A DNA stretch of 47,617 bases, taken from assembly GCA_041658075.1 (NCBI GenBank), contig JBBAAW010000006.1, positions 1 through 47,617 of the forward strand, given 5' to 3'. The notes under the pieces were generated by a model. It saw nothing but the letters and a program-made list of their open reading frames with translations. It did not search any database and was not told the DNA's origin. Each line of letters starts with the position of its first letter. The first letter of the stretch is position 1. This stretch comes from JBBAAW01 sp041658075. Its GTDB lineage: Bacteria; Patescibacteriota; WWE3; UBA101185; UBA10185. The translations under genes and the position numbers were made by a program. Below, piece after piece: positions 6,211 through 14,685 of this stretch.

Positions 6211-9200
6211 TTATCTTAAACTCTGATCGGTTTTTATCTTATGGGCTTCTTCCTGTTTTTGAATATCTTTTCTAAATTTCTTTAGCGAGAGTGTACAAAA
6301 CGGCGGGTTTCCAACATCGGCAGGAATTATACCATACATTTTCTGTCCTTCTTTAAATTGGTTAAAGTCCACAGCGGTCTGCGACACTTTATAAAAGTGA
6401 CCGTCCGATGTTTTTAGCCCCCACAACCCGATATCATCCTTAACTAATACGCCTTCGATATCTTTCCTAGACGCTTTGGTGATCTGCCTAAATCGATCGC
6501 TATCCCCTTCTTTGTACATCTCTAGGATGTCGCCATAGACAATTTCGCTTTTGGCGGCATAATTTGGCTGAACTGTATATTTTTGACCCTCTTTTGTCAC
6601 CATATGTATACCGTCATAAATTCCTGTAGCAACAGGTACTACAGCGATGTTATTAACTGGCGCAGGTTTAGCCACAGCGTGAGGCGTTGTGTCGATAGTT
6701 TTAACTGGGTTTGCTATAACGGACGGTGTTTTTGCCGTGATAAGTGGAGTAGTAGTAACGGCTAGACGCGTATTTATGGCCGGGATGACGTCCACGGTAT
6801 TCTTTGTCTCAAAAGAAATGGCCATGCCCTTGTCAAAATTAGTGTCCACCCACTTACGAACCTTATCTTCTACCTCCTGCCTATCTACCCCGTATTTCTG
6901 TCGACTCAACTCCAAAACCCACTGCTTGTTGTTGCTCTTGGGCACAATACACTCACTTTCTACCCACGGCAACAATATTTTGGCAGAAAAAGGCAAGGAG
7001 GTCATCCCGTTAATCATAAGCTTCATATAAACATGAAAGCGCTCCAAAGAAATAATATCCGTGTCGGTAAAATTAGGAGCAAATTCACCCGCCAAGGCTT
7101 TAGCATCAGGTGTACCCAAAGAAAAAGCGGCAATAGTACCCACGTTTCCTAAAACAGCCTTTAAAAGCTCCTCCGGCAACTGTGCGGTGTATTGGTGAGT
7201 TAAGTACAAACCAAGTCCGTATTTACGTGACTCAGAAAGAATGGACTCAAAACTTCCCGTAGCAAAATTCTGAAACTCATCCACATACAAATAAAATGGT
7301 CTGCGCTGTTCTGAGGGTATCTTGGCGCGTTGTAGGGCAAAGAATTGTATACGCGACACCAAAAGCGCTCCCAAGAGGTCGGCGTTATCTTCACCAATTT
7401 TTCCTTTGGAAAGGTTCATAAGCAAAATTTTGCCATTATTCATGGCGCCCTCAATGTCAATAGTGGACTTTCTTTGTCCCAAAATGTTTCTAATGGTTGA
7501 CGACGCTAAAAAGCGGTTAACCTTGTTCTGAATAGGGGCAATGGACTCGGTGATAAGTCTGGGATTGTTTCTCATGTTTTTAAACTCCGTGTCCCAAAAC
7601 TTTGAAACCACGGGATCTTTAACATTGTGTAATATAAATCTTCGATAGTTTTCGTCTTCCAAAAGTCGCGTGATACCAAGCATGGTAGTTCCCTGCACTT
7701 CCAAAAGGGTTAAGATAGAGTAGTTTAGTAAATATTCGAGTCTAGGCCCCCAAGAGTAGTCAAAATGATGCTTTATTGCCGATACCAAAGCGGAAGCCAT
7801 AAGGTTTTTTTGCGATAGATCGTCCATTTCCAGTAAATTTAGAGCCACCGGCATTTCCGTATCGGAAGGATCAAAATAAATTACATCGTCCACCCGGTTG
7901 GATGGAATACGTTCCAAAACTTTATCTATCGTTTCACCATGTGGATCCAAAACACCCACACCTGCTCCATTAGCAATGTCTTGAGAAATCATAGATTCAA
8001 AAAGAGTGGACTTTCCGGTACCCGACTTACCAATAACGTACATGTGACGCAATCTATCGTCGCCACTACTCAAACCAAAACGCACCTTTTGATCTCTAAA
8101 AACCGTATCCGCAATATAAACACAGTCTTGCGTTGGCAAACCCGCCGGTGGCTCGGATTTTCTGGAATACGACCACCCGATGTTTGGCGTTTCCACAGTC
8201 TGCGACGGTAAGTGGTACAGAGATCCAAGCTCCTCTACATTTAAGATATAAGATTTTGATTGATCAAAAACCCTATCCACAAAGTTGTTATAGGCACTTT
8301 CTCCTATTACAGTCTCGCCCACTACAAGGCTATTTAAGTTGGTGGTAGAAAACTGACTTAGCGAAGCCACGGCGGACCGCATGTTTTGCTTTGCCCGTTC
8401 CGGAGTTTTAGCACTTACCAGAAACCGCGCCTGCGAGATAAAGCCCATTTTTGCCATCTTATTTTCTATGGAGTTAACCTCCATTTCCTGGACAATGGTG
8501 AGTTTTGGCATAGGGGCAGAGGCTTTTGTCTCTCTAGCAGGGTCGGTACCGGATGCCCCACCAAAAATCATGGCTGAGTCGCTAATAACCTTTACCAAAA
8601 TGTTCCAAAACTCCGCCAAAATCAAAAAAACCAAATTTTGGGCGGTAGACATTTCTTTGGGACTTTTTCCAGTTTTCATAGTCGATACATAGTCATTGCC
8701 CTCTTTTTGCCACACATCGCCAATAGGCTGAACTAAAATCTGAAAGCTAACGGACTCCCCTTCCTGCAACTGCGACATGGCAGAGGTGGCAGAAGACATG
8801 GTGTCAATTTCCAAATCGTTATAAGTTTTTAGGGGGAAAATGTAGTTTTTTATTTCCGCAAGCTTCGCCATTTCCCAGTACTTACCGCTCTCAAAGTCGC
8901 CAAAATTTTTATCTACCACAATAAGTTGCGCCCCTGGATAGTTAGCATATATCTGACCTTCCAGATAGCCGGCTGACTTTTGTGAACAAAGCGCATAAAA
9001 CTTAATGCCAACTCCCGGTTTAGAAATGATCTCCAAGCTAAAAAACTCACCCTCCTCCACTTTTGACTTCAACAGCCCATGAAGAGAGGCAAAAAAGCTT
9101 TCCATAGCCATAGCGGACGACTTATACGTGGCTTCCTCGTCGTTAATTTTTGGAACTTTAATTTCAAAAATGGTTCTGTCTTTAGTAAAGGTTAGAGTTT

Positions 9201-9285
9201 TATACAACTTTTTAAAACGACGAATAATAAACCTAAGCGCCACAAACACCCCGATTACTATTAAAACAATATAAAAAAAGTTCAT
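6211..9285 (-). CDS. type IV secretion-like membrane ATPase (TraC/VirD4-type)
   Basis: A 1024-residue protein with an N-terminal membrane helix (about 3-22), a long N-terminal region with a second hydrophobic stretch near 217-240, and a P-loop ATPase core: Walker A GKSGTGKST (419-427), then LDPHGE, and Walker B YLYVDEFQNF (about 665-673). This arrangement matches the DNA-translocating and conjugative-coupling ATPases that Patescibacteria carry as single genes. Residues about 820-1020 are extra: a Thr/Ala/Pro-rich linker and two small beta domains (YDGIHMVTKEGQKYTV and DIGLWGLKTSDGHFYKV). No relaxase or other secretion genes are nearby. A GAAAGGA site lies 5 nt before the ATG. No clear promoter is visible, but an attenuator-like RNA lies upstream (9342-9436). 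DNA uptake, pilus or secretion roles are inference. Confidence 0.85.
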   Translation of the reverse strand: MNFFYIVLIVIGVFVALRFIIRRFKKLYKTLTFTKDRTIFEIKVPKINDEEATYKSSAMAMESFFASLHGLLKSKVEEGEFFSLEIISKPGVGIKFYALCSQKSAGYLEGQIYANYPGAQLIVVDKNFGDFESGKYWEMAKLAEIKNYIFPLKTYNDLEIDTMSSATSAMSQLQEGESVSFQILVQPIGDVWQKEGNDYVSTMKTGKSPKEMSTAQNLVFLILAEFWNILVKVISDSAMIFGGASGTDPARETKASAPMPKLTIVQEMEVNSIENKMAKMGFISQARFLVSAKTPERAKQNMRSAVASLSQFSTTNLNSLVVGETVIGESAYNNFVDRVFDQSKSYILNVEELGSLYHLPSQTVETPNIGWSYSRKSEPPAGLPTQDCVYIADTVFRDQKVRFGLSSGDDRLRHMYVIGKSGTGKSTLFESMISQDIANGAGVGVLDPHGETIDKVLERIPSNRVDDVIYFDPSDTEMPVALNLLEMDDLSQKNLMASALVSAIKHHFDYSWGPRLEYLLNYSILTLLEVQGTTMLGITRLLEDENYRRFILHNVKDPVVSKFWDTEFKNMRNNPRLITESIAPIQNKVNRFLASSTIRNILGQRKSTIDIEGAMNNGKILLMNLSKGKIGEDNADLLGALLVSRIQFFALQRAKIPSEQRRPFYLYVDEFQNFATGSFESILSESRKYGLGLYLTHQYTAQLPEELLKAVLGNVGTIAAFSLGTPDAKALAGEFAPNFTDTDIISLERFHVYMKLMINGMTSLPFSAKILLPWVESECIVPKSNNKQWVLELSRQKYGVDRQEVEDKVRKWVDTNFDKGMAISFETKNTVDVIPAINTRLAVTTTPLITAKTPSVIANPVKTIDTTPHAVAKPAPVNNIAVVPVATGIYDGIHMVTKEGQKYTVQPNYAAKSEIVYGDILEMYKEGDSDRFRQITKASRKDIEGVLVKDDIGLWGLKTSDGHFYKVSQTAVDFNQFKEGQKMYGIIPADVGNPPFCTLSLKKFRKDIQKQEEAHKIKTDQSLR

Positions 9286-9312
9286 ATTCCTTTCGTCATT
9301 GCGTTCGTCACT

Positions 9313-9330
9313 GTCCCGCCAGGGCGGGAC
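9313..9330. repeat. 18-bp GC-rich perfect palindrome
   Basis: GTCCCGCC (9313-9320) and GGCGGGAC (9323-9330) are exact inverted repeats around AG. It lies in the 5' leader of the ATPase gene, downstream of the terminator-like hairpin. No U-run follows on the minus strand. Confidence 0.6.
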
Positions 9331-9341
9331 ATAAAAAACAC

Positions 9342-9368
9342 AAAAACCCCCGCCGAATAAGCGAGGGT
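9342..9368 (-). terminator. rho-independent terminator after the LytR_C gene
   Basis: On the minus strand ACCCTCGC (9368-9361) pairs with GCGGGGGT (9353-9346) over 8 bp including one G-U, with a 7-nt loop, followed by a T-rich tract. The 5' arm is also able to pair with an upstream segment (9429-9434), which would prevent the terminator from forming. Confidence 0.75.
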
Positions 9369-9436
9369 TAGAAAGGAGAGACTGTCGAAACTCTACTCCA
9401 TTCGCACTTACTTTGCAAGTGCGAATTGAACCCTAG
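9361..9436 (-). ncRNA. three-way-junction leader RNA, possible riboswitch or attenuator
   Basis: In the minus-strand RNA, AGGGTT (9434-9429) can pair with AACCCT (9369-9364) and enclose two hairpins. One has perfect 10-bp arms at 9400-9409 and 9417-9426 with a 7-nt loop. The other is formed by 9375-9381 and 9392-9399 with one bulge. The closing helix and the terminator use the same bases, so they exclude each other. TCTAGGGTTC at the 5' side recalls the ykkC riboswitch core, but the rest does not fit well, so I assign no ligand. Confidence 0.45.
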
Positions 9437-9453
9437 AAAACCCCCAGTTGTGT

Positions 9454-10461
9454 TCACAATCGAGTCTGAATGTCAAACCCTAAAATTATTGTTAAATCAC
9501 CTCTTTCCATTGTGTCCTCCCCCGTGGAATTTGCTGATCTTTTATCCATAACTTTTAACTCCGGAAAATATTCCATAATATATCTTGCAGTAGCGGTGGT
9601 GGCATCATCAGTAATTAAGTAACTGTTTTGATACTCGTTTTCCGCGTTTGCTGTAAGAGCCACACGAATCCCCATGTTTTGGCACGCGTCGGAAATACCT
9701 TTTGCCATATTACTTACCCCCGTGCCATTTAGAATAACCACACCTAGGCTCTCCTTTGCAACCTGACCACTAAGTGTAATGTCACGAATCTTTAAATTTA
9801 GATCCGCAAAATTTGCCATATTTATAACCTCCAACCTGCTGGCTGGTAACCCCCTAGTAAAAAGCGCAAGTTGATATATTTCTCTTGGCGACAGGTTTGT
9901 TTCCACATCTTGAGAAAGTTTTTTGTACTGCCATGGAAGCAAAAATCCCAAATCTTTGTTAAACACCGACTTTTGCACATTGTTAAAAGAGTCACCAAAA
10001 GAAATAAGATAACGATTCACATTTAAGTTTAATATCTTGGTAACAGACTCCAAAAGAAGCGCGTTTTTATTGTTTCCGTACTTTAGAGACTGGCCAATTT
10101 CCAAAGTTTTTCCAATCTCCTCCTCACCTAATCGGCCTGGTAAATCTAGTTTGGTGAAGGGCGGAATATTTATTGAGTAAAGTTTATTATCAACCCTTTG
10201 TACGACCACTAAATTTAGCGTTTTTATAGCGTTCTTTTGATCTTTTTCCACTAGTAAAAGCGAGTAAATATCTCTGTCAAAAGCGTCAGACGACCCGGAA
10301 CCTAAGGCGGAAACGGCTGGAGCAATTAAAGTTTTGATTGCAAAGAAACTTGCCAGCAAAAACAGAGAGATGCCGGCTACTAATACAGACTTAGCCTTTT
10401 TGTTTCGTCTCTTTACATACAATAAGCGTTTTTTTCTCTTTTGGGCAGCACCATTACGCAC
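9454..10461 (-). CDS. membrane-anchored protein with LytR C-terminal domain
   Basis: A 335-residue protein with a strongly basic N-terminus (KRKKRLLYVKRRNKK), one membrane helix at about 25-45, an extracytoplasmic middle part and a C-terminal LytR_C-like domain from about 240 (VVILNGTGVSNMAKGISDACQNMG to GDLTIILG). LytR_C domains accompany the LytR-CpsA-Psr ligases that attach polymers to the cell wall. The middle part has lost the Arg/Asp signature expected of an active ligase, so catalysis is doubtful. The start codon is GTG. A TATAGT box lies about 16 nt upstream. The terminator-like RNA begins right after the stop codon. Confidence 0.75.
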   Translation of the reverse strand: MRNGAAQKRKKRLLYVKRRNKKAKSVLVAGISLFLLASFFAIKTLIAPAVSALGSGSSDAFDRDIYSLLLVEKDQKNAIKTLNLVVVQRVDNKLYSINIPPFTKLDLPGRLGEEEIGKTLEIGQSLKYGNNKNALLLESVTKILNLNVNRYLISFGDSFNNVQKSVFNKDLGFLLPWQYKKLSQDVETNLSPREIYQLALFTRGLPASRLEVINMANFADLNLKIRDITLSGQVAKESLGVVILNGTGVSNMAKGISDACQNMGIRVALTANAENEYQNSYLITDDATTATARYIMEYFPELKVMDKRSANSTGEDTMERGDLTIILGFDIQTRL

Positions 10462-10512
10462 ATATAGTTTCTATCACACTATATTATTTTTGTGAATACC
10501 CCGATGGGTAAA

Positions 10513-11235
10513 TTATCTACTCACAGGAAAAATGTCGTAAAGCGAGTTGGGTGATTCAAAGATGCGCTCCTGACCGTTCCGATCGGTAAAAGTCACCTTT
10601 TTAGCATGTAGCATCATTCTATTAAATAGTTCCTCAGATAATTTTAGAAGGGTTTTGTTGGCATATTTTCTGTCGTTTACTACAGGATGTCCCAAAGCCT
10701 TTAAATGGACTCTAATCTGGTGCGTGCGACCCGTTGTTGGAAAGGCTCCTAGGTACGAGTAATCAGCGTTTTTTATTTGAAACCTTAATTTAACAACAAA
10801 TTCCGTGGCGGATTGCCTACCGTCTTGATCAATGTTGTAAAGAAGCCCATTATTTTTATTTCTTTGTATGGGTGCAGAAATTTCAAATTTATCTTCTTTA
10901 ACACTGCCGTAAACCAACACCTGGTATTCTTTTTGAATTCTTCTAAATTTAAAAAGACCCTTTAGATAATCAAAGGCCTCTTTACTTCTGGCAATTAACA
11001 GAACTCCGGAAGTTTCTTTATCTAACCGGTGAACAATACCAAGTCTTTGTTCAAACTCGTCTTCCACTCCGCTATGTGAATATTGTAAATTGTACCTATC
11101 CTTTACCCAATCTTTTACAGTCGGTGTTTCTCCCTCATTTTCATCCACTACGCTTATTCCCGCAGGTTTGTCAATAACGAGCAGGTACGCGTCCTCGTAC
11201 AATATTTGAATGGGTTGCATCGCTTCGCGCATCAT
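10513..11235 (-). CDS. rluD: RluA-family 23S rRNA/tRNA pseudouridine synthase
   Basis: Converts specific uridines of structured RNA to pseudouridine. The 240-residue protein has the family's catalytic motif HRLDKETSGVLLIARS (catalytic Asp in RLD) and the C-terminal GRTHQIRVHLKALGHPVVND motif. There is no N-terminal S4 domain, so it resembles the short RluA type more than RluB/E, and the target site cannot be told. The annotated start MMREAMQPIQ could also be the later Met at 11220. It follows the response-regulator gene by 8 nt and is probably co-transcribed. The symbol is a family guess. Confidence 0.88.
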   Translation of the reverse strand: MMREAMQPIQILYEDAYLLVIDKPAGISVVDENEGETPTVKDWVKDRYNLQYSHSGVEDEFEQRLGIVHRLDKETSGVLLIARSKEAFDYLKGLFKFRRIQKEYQVLVYGSVKEDKFEISAPIQRNKNNGLLYNIDQDGRQSATEFVVKLRFQIKNADYSYLGAFPTTGRTHQIRVHLKALGHPVVNDRKYANKTLLKLSEELFNRMMLHAKKVTFTDRNGQERIFESPNSLYDIFPVSR

Positions 11236-11243
11236 GACAAGGG

Positions 11244-11618
11244 TTAAGAGTATTTTTGCAAAACGGTTTCTATCTCATTAAAGATCTTATCGGGGGTTAT
11301 TTCTGACTTTACTAAAAACCCATCCGCTCCGAGGTCAAAAATTTCGTTTATCACCGATTCAATATTTAGGTTTGTAAGCGCAATAACAGGCTTATCTCTG
11401 AGTAGCTTATCAGCTTTAATCAGCTTTAAAACCTGAATCCCATCCTGCCCTGGAAGTATCACGTCCAAAAGCATAATATCCCATTCCTCGGAAAAGGCCT
11501 TTTGCAAAGCTACGTTACCGTCTTCCGCAGAAATAACCGTGTACCCCATGTCACCCAAATATTGAGCATAAAGCTCTCTAATCTCCTTTTCATCTTCTAC
11601 TAATAAAACTTTTTTCAC
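11244..11618 (-). CDS. single-domain response regulator (CheY-like)
   Basis: A 124-residue receiver domain with nothing attached. It has the acidic pair in LLVEDEKE, the phospho-acceptor D52 (LLLDVILPG), the Thr of ALTN and the Lys of FLVKSE. It would be phosphorylated by a histidine kinase, but none is encoded nearby and there is no output domain, so it must act through a partner protein. It lies 2 nt after the DksA-like gene, in the same operon. Confidence 0.9.
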   Translation of the reverse strand: MKKVLLVEDEKEIRELYAQYLGDMGYTVISAEDGNVALQKAFSEEWDIMLLDVILPGQDGIQVLKLIKADKLLRDKPVIALTNLNIESVINEIFDLGADGFLVKSEITPDKIFNEIETVLQKYS

Positions 11619-11620
11619 AA

Positions 11621-12022
11621 TTATTTCTCGTTATTCAACTTTTTAGCACACTCAAAACACATAGTAGCTTGCGGAAAGACCTTTAAACGCGCTAAATAAA
11701 TGGGCTTCTTACACGACTCGCACATTCCATAAGTTCCTATTTTCACCTTTGCCAAGGCTTTTCTTATTTCCAATCTGGCGGACTGAATTAAATCCAAACG
11801 AGCTTCTTGGATAGTTTTTTCCACATCACCAGAAACTATATCCGCACTTTCGGAATCGTCGGAGCGCTCCGCGTGCATAAGAGAATCCACCCCTTTAACC
11901 ATTTCTTCTTCCTTTTTAAGCTCCTTGCTGCGTTTCCAAAGTCGTATAACAAGATCTCTAAATAGGATTGGAGGTACTATTATTGACTTTATATTTATAT
12001 TTGGAATAAACTTATTTGCCAT
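11621..12022 (-). CDS. TraR/DksA-type zinc-finger protein
   Basis: A 133-residue protein. The C-terminal zinc finger has CESC and CFEC (about residues 104-127) in the TraR/DksA arrangement TYGMCESCKKPIYLARLKVFPQATMC, preceded by the helical region EARLDLIQSARLEIRKALAKV. DksA-like proteins bind the secondary channel of RNA polymerase and modify initiation, often with ppGpp. The start overlaps the preceding membrane-protein gene by 11 nt. The N-terminal 40 residues are unlike DksA, so the exact role is open. Confidence 0.85.
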   Translation of the reverse strand: MANKFIPNINIKSIIVPPILFRDLVIRLWKRSKELKKEEEMVKGVDSLMHAERSDDSESADIVSGDVEKTIQEARLDLIQSARLEIRKALAKVKIGTYGMCESCKKPIYLARLKVFPQATMCFECAKKLNNEK

Positions 12023-12629
12023 AAACAGATTTGCCGTAAACGCTCCTTAACCTAAAAATTAAGACAGCCAAAGAGAGTGTAAACAATAATCCAACAAATA
12101 TCAAGTTTGGGGTTTTTGGAAGTACTAACAGTGCAACCAAGCAGAAAATCCCGCTTATCAAGCTAAACTTCATACCTGACTTTATAAAACCAGGGCGGCA
12201 TCTCCGTAGAGCGTAGTTGGAAATAAAAAGTGCTAAGGAAACTAATAGATAACTTATTTTAAATTGACTTTTCACAAACGTAGCTAGAAACCAAAAAGCG
12301 ATGGCTAGAACAAAAGAGATAGCTAAATTATCCAAAACTCTGTAAAGCGACCACTTATATTTAAGGACTACCAACGTGCAAACACCCACAAAGCCTGATG
12401 CCGTAGTATAGGGGTTTAGATTTTGAGGTTTAAGGGAAAGCTGCCCACGAGTAACAATATCGACGATAATCCCTAGCGCCAGTGCTCCTAAAAGTCCATA
12501 TAAAACTAAGTCAAAAATTTTTTCTTGATCAAAGCCATCCTTTCTGGAACTAGTCCAAAAGCTGTAAAGCCAAACTAAGACGGGTATCGCGATATATAAC
12601 ACAGATAGAATTGTATTTAATGTTGGCAT
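12012..12629 (-). CDS. integral membrane protein, weakly Lgt-like
   Basis: A 205-residue protein with about seven membrane segments. The stretches YGLLGALALGIIVDIVTRG and SGFVGVCTLVVLKYKWSLYRVLDNL resemble the topology of prolipoprotein diacylglyceryl transferase (Lgt), but the conserved HGG and GRxGN residues of that enzyme are missing, so an active Lgt is unlikely. The C-terminus ends SVYGKSVYGK, created by a 15-bp tandem duplication that overlaps the start of the DksA-like gene. It sits between efp and the DksA-like gene in one operon. Confidence 0.6.
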   Translation of the reverse strand: MPTLNTILSVLYIAIPVLVWLYSFWTSSRKDGFDQEKIFDLVLYGLLGALALGIIVDIVTRGQLSLKPQNLNPYTTASGFVGVCTLVVLKYKWSLYRVLDNLAISFVLAIAFWFLATFVKSQFKISYLLVSLALFISNYALRRCRPGFIKSGMKFSLISGIFCLVALLVLPKTPNLIFVGLLFTLSLAVLIFRLRSVYGKSVYGK

Positions 12630-12632
12630 ACT

Positions 12633-13187
12633 TTAGGCTTTAGACAAATATTCGCCGGTTCTGGTATCAATCTTTATTTTGTCGCCAATTTTAATAAACA
12701 TAGGAACACGAGCGTTTATACCATTCTCCAGCTGAGCGTCTTTATAAACATTAGAAACGGTATTACCCTTAAAACCCGGCTCTGTATACGACACCGTAAA
12801 CACCAACGAATTTGGAAGCTCCACGGAAATAGGCTTGTCCTCAAAATAAACCACCAGTACGCTATCCCCTTCTTTTAAATACTTGCCTTGATCTCCCAAG
12901 GTATTGTCGTTCACACAAAATTGTTCAAATGATACGGGATCCATAAAATTAAAGCCGCCGAAGTCCTTGTATAGATACTGCGCGTTTTTTCTGCATACAT
13001 CTGCTTCTTCTACCGAGTCGCTCGCCTTATAGCCTTTCTCAATTACTGAACCTGTAAGTAAATTTTTGGCAATCACCTTAACACTTGCTCCCCCTCTGGC
13101 AGACTTTATGTGGTCGTACCTTATCACCAAAAAGGGTGCGCCGTTGTCTTTAAACACTTTTCCTGTTTTTAGGTCTGTTGCTATCAT
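12633..13187 (-). CDS. efp: elongation factor P
   Basis: EF-P rescues ribosomes stalled on proline runs. At 184 residues it has the normal three beta-barrel domains: the KOW-like N-terminus (LKTGKVFKDNGAPFLVIRYDHIKSARGGASVKVIAKNLLTG, read from 13187), the central OB domain, and a C-terminal TGEYLSKA end. The modified-residue loop is SARGGA, where position 34 (usually Lys or Arg) appears to be Arg. The true start is Met at 13187; a longer reading would run into the tRNA-Leu gene. The ATG is 4 nt after the encoded CCA of that tRNA, so tRNA processing would leave an almost leaderless efp mRNA. Confidence 0.93.
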   Translation of the reverse strand: MIATDLKTGKVFKDNGAPFLVIRYDHIKSARGGASVKVIAKNLLTGSVIEKGYKASDSVEEADVCRKNAQYLYKDFGGFNFMDPVSFEQFCVNDNTLGDQGKYLKEGDSVLVVYFEDKPISVELPNSLVFTVSYTEPGFKGNTVSNVYKDAQLENGINARVPMFIKIGDKIKIDTRTGEYLSKA

Positions 13188-13191
13188 ATTT

Positions 13192-13277
13192 TGGTGCCGT
13201 GGGTGGGAGTCGAACCCACACAAGATTGCTCTCAGTGGTTTTTGAGACCACCGCGTATGCCATTCCGCCACCACGGC
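13192..13277 (-). tRNA. tRNA-Leu (anticodon CAA)
   Basis: The acceptor GCCGTGG pairs with CCACGGC, the anticodon loop is CTCAAAA on stem GTGGT/ACCAC, there is a long class II variable arm, the T-arm is GGGTTCGACTCCC and CCA is encoded (13194-13192). It reads leucine UUG codons. It is co-transcribed with efp. Confidence 0.96.
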
Positions 13278-13290
13278 TCGTTACTTGGGG

Positions 13291-13319
13291 ATTATATAAT
13301 GATGGTGACACTCACGCAA
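13291..13319 (-). promoter_or_regulatory. promoter of tRNA-Leu-efp (TTGCGT-17-TATAAT)
   Basis: On the minus strand TTGCGT (13319-13314), a 17-bp spacer and TATAAT (13296-13291). Start-site prediction is about 7 nt before the tRNA 5' end. Confidence 0.7.
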
Positions 13320-13328
13320 TGACGGAAA

Positions 13329-14666
13329 TTACTTGTCTTTTATTTTAGTCTCGGCTTCAAAAAACCTTGTGCGATCCGCTTTAAAGAACAGGTCAATTTC
13401 CCCAGTTGGACCGTTTCTATGCTTAGCAATTAATAGCTTGTGGTTTATGCGATCTTCCTCGTTTGGTCTAAATAAAAACATCACTACGTCAGCATCTTGC
13501 TCAATCGAACCGCTATCTCTCAAGTCGCTTAACTGCGGGCGCTTATCCCCTCCCCTAATTTCCACGGCACGGGAAAGTTGTGACAAAGCCAAAACAGGTA
13601 TTTTTAACTCTCTTGCCAAGTTTTTAAGCGCTTGAGAAATTTCCGACACTTCCTGCACTCTGCTTTCTGTGTACCGCCCACGAATAAGCTGGAGGTAATC
13701 AACAATAATAAGATCGACCTTCTTATCCATTTGGAGTCTTCGAGCCTTGGTGCGTAGCTCTAATATCCCTATTCCCGGCGTGTCGTCAATATAGATGGGA
13801 GCTTCCGCTAACTCTCCCGCAGCAATTCCGTATCGTTCAAAGTCCTCTTCATACAAATTTCCCGTGGTAATACGCCAGTTATCAATGTCGCCCTGCGCGG
13901 AAATCATCCTATCGACCACCTGTTCCCTACCCATTTCTAGAGAAAATAAACCCACTGCTTTTTTATGCGTAGTGGCCGCGTATTGAGCGCAATTTATGGC
14001 AAAAGAGGATTTTCCTACCGAGGGGCGCGCGGCCAAAATAATCAAATTTTCCTTTTGGAACCCGGAAAGCATTCTATCCACCGCTTTAATCCCCGTGGGA
14101 ACTCCTCTTAGTGCGCCCTTAGTCTTTGACATCTCGTCAAGTCGTTCAAAGGTAATTTGCAAAGTTTCGGAAATGGGTACAAAGTCCTGATGCAACCTAT
14201 CTTGGGAAACCGCGTACAATTCTTGTTCAGCCTCGTCTAAAAGCCCGTCAATCTCGCTCTTTTCAAACGCCATTTGGTTTATTTTGGCACTGGCACTTAT
14301 TAAACTTCGGCGCAAAGCAGCGTCAACAATAATTTTTGAGTAAGCCTCCACATTTGATGCGGTAGGAACAAAGTTAACCAATTCCGTAAGATAAGAAGTT
14401 CCACCAATTTCCGTGAGCAATTTTTTGCTTTTTAGCTCCTGAGGAAGCGTAATCAAATCAATAGGTTCGCGTTTTTCATACAAATTTATGGCACATTCAT
14501 AAATGCTGTTATGGGCGCTTTTGTAAAAATGCGCTGGCTTTAAACTTTCCACCACCTTAATAATGGCGTTTTCATCTATTAAAATTGACCCTAAAACGGA
14601 CTTCTCCGCGTTTAAATCGTGTGGCGGAACTAAAATCTGTGTTGGGTGTGTTGTTTTATTTGCCAT
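13329..14666 (-). CDS. dnaB: replicative DNA helicase DnaB
   Basis: The hexameric helicase that unwinds DNA at the replication fork. The 445-residue protein starts with the helical N-terminal domain (PHDLNAEKSVLGSILID) and has the RecA-like motor from about 185: Walker A AARPSVGKSSFA, the DnaB block GLFSLEMGREQVVDRM, Walker B LIIVDYLQLI, and SQLSRAVEIRGGDKRPQLSDLRDSGSIEQDAD. No intein is present. The length is normal. It is preceded by a 74-bp inverted-repeat element and has an AAAGAA stretch but no strong ribosome-binding site. Confidence 0.97.
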   Translation of the reverse strand: MANKTTHPTQILVPPHDLNAEKSVLGSILIDENAIIKVVESLKPAHFYKSAHNSIYECAINLYEKREPIDLITLPQELKSKKLLTEIGGTSYLTELVNFVPTASNVEAYSKIIVDAALRRSLISASAKINQMAFEKSEIDGLLDEAEQELYAVSQDRLHQDFVPISETLQITFERLDEMSKTKGALRGVPTGIKAVDRMLSGFQKENLIILAARPSVGKSSFAINCAQYAATTHKKAVGLFSLEMGREQVVDRMISAQGDIDNWRITTGNLYEEDFERYGIAAGELAEAPIYIDDTPGIGILELRTKARRLQMDKKVDLIIVDYLQLIRGRYTESRVQEVSEISQALKNLARELKIPVLALSQLSRAVEIRGGDKRPQLSDLRDSGSIEQDADVVMFLFRPNEEDRINHKLLIAKHRNGPTGEIDLFFKADRTRFFEAETKIKDK

Positions 14667-14685
14667 GTTCTTTTCTTTGCTACTA

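Noticed and set aside
6583..8692. Plus-strand open frames opposite the secretion ATPase gene
   Set aside because: They mirror the codon pattern of the minus-strand gene, have no promoter or ribosome-binding site and no recognisable protein signature.
9361..9436. Firm guanidine (ykkC) riboswitch call
   Set aside because: Only a short TCTAGGGTTC stretch matches; the other conserved segments were not found and the downstream gene is unlike usual ykkC targets.
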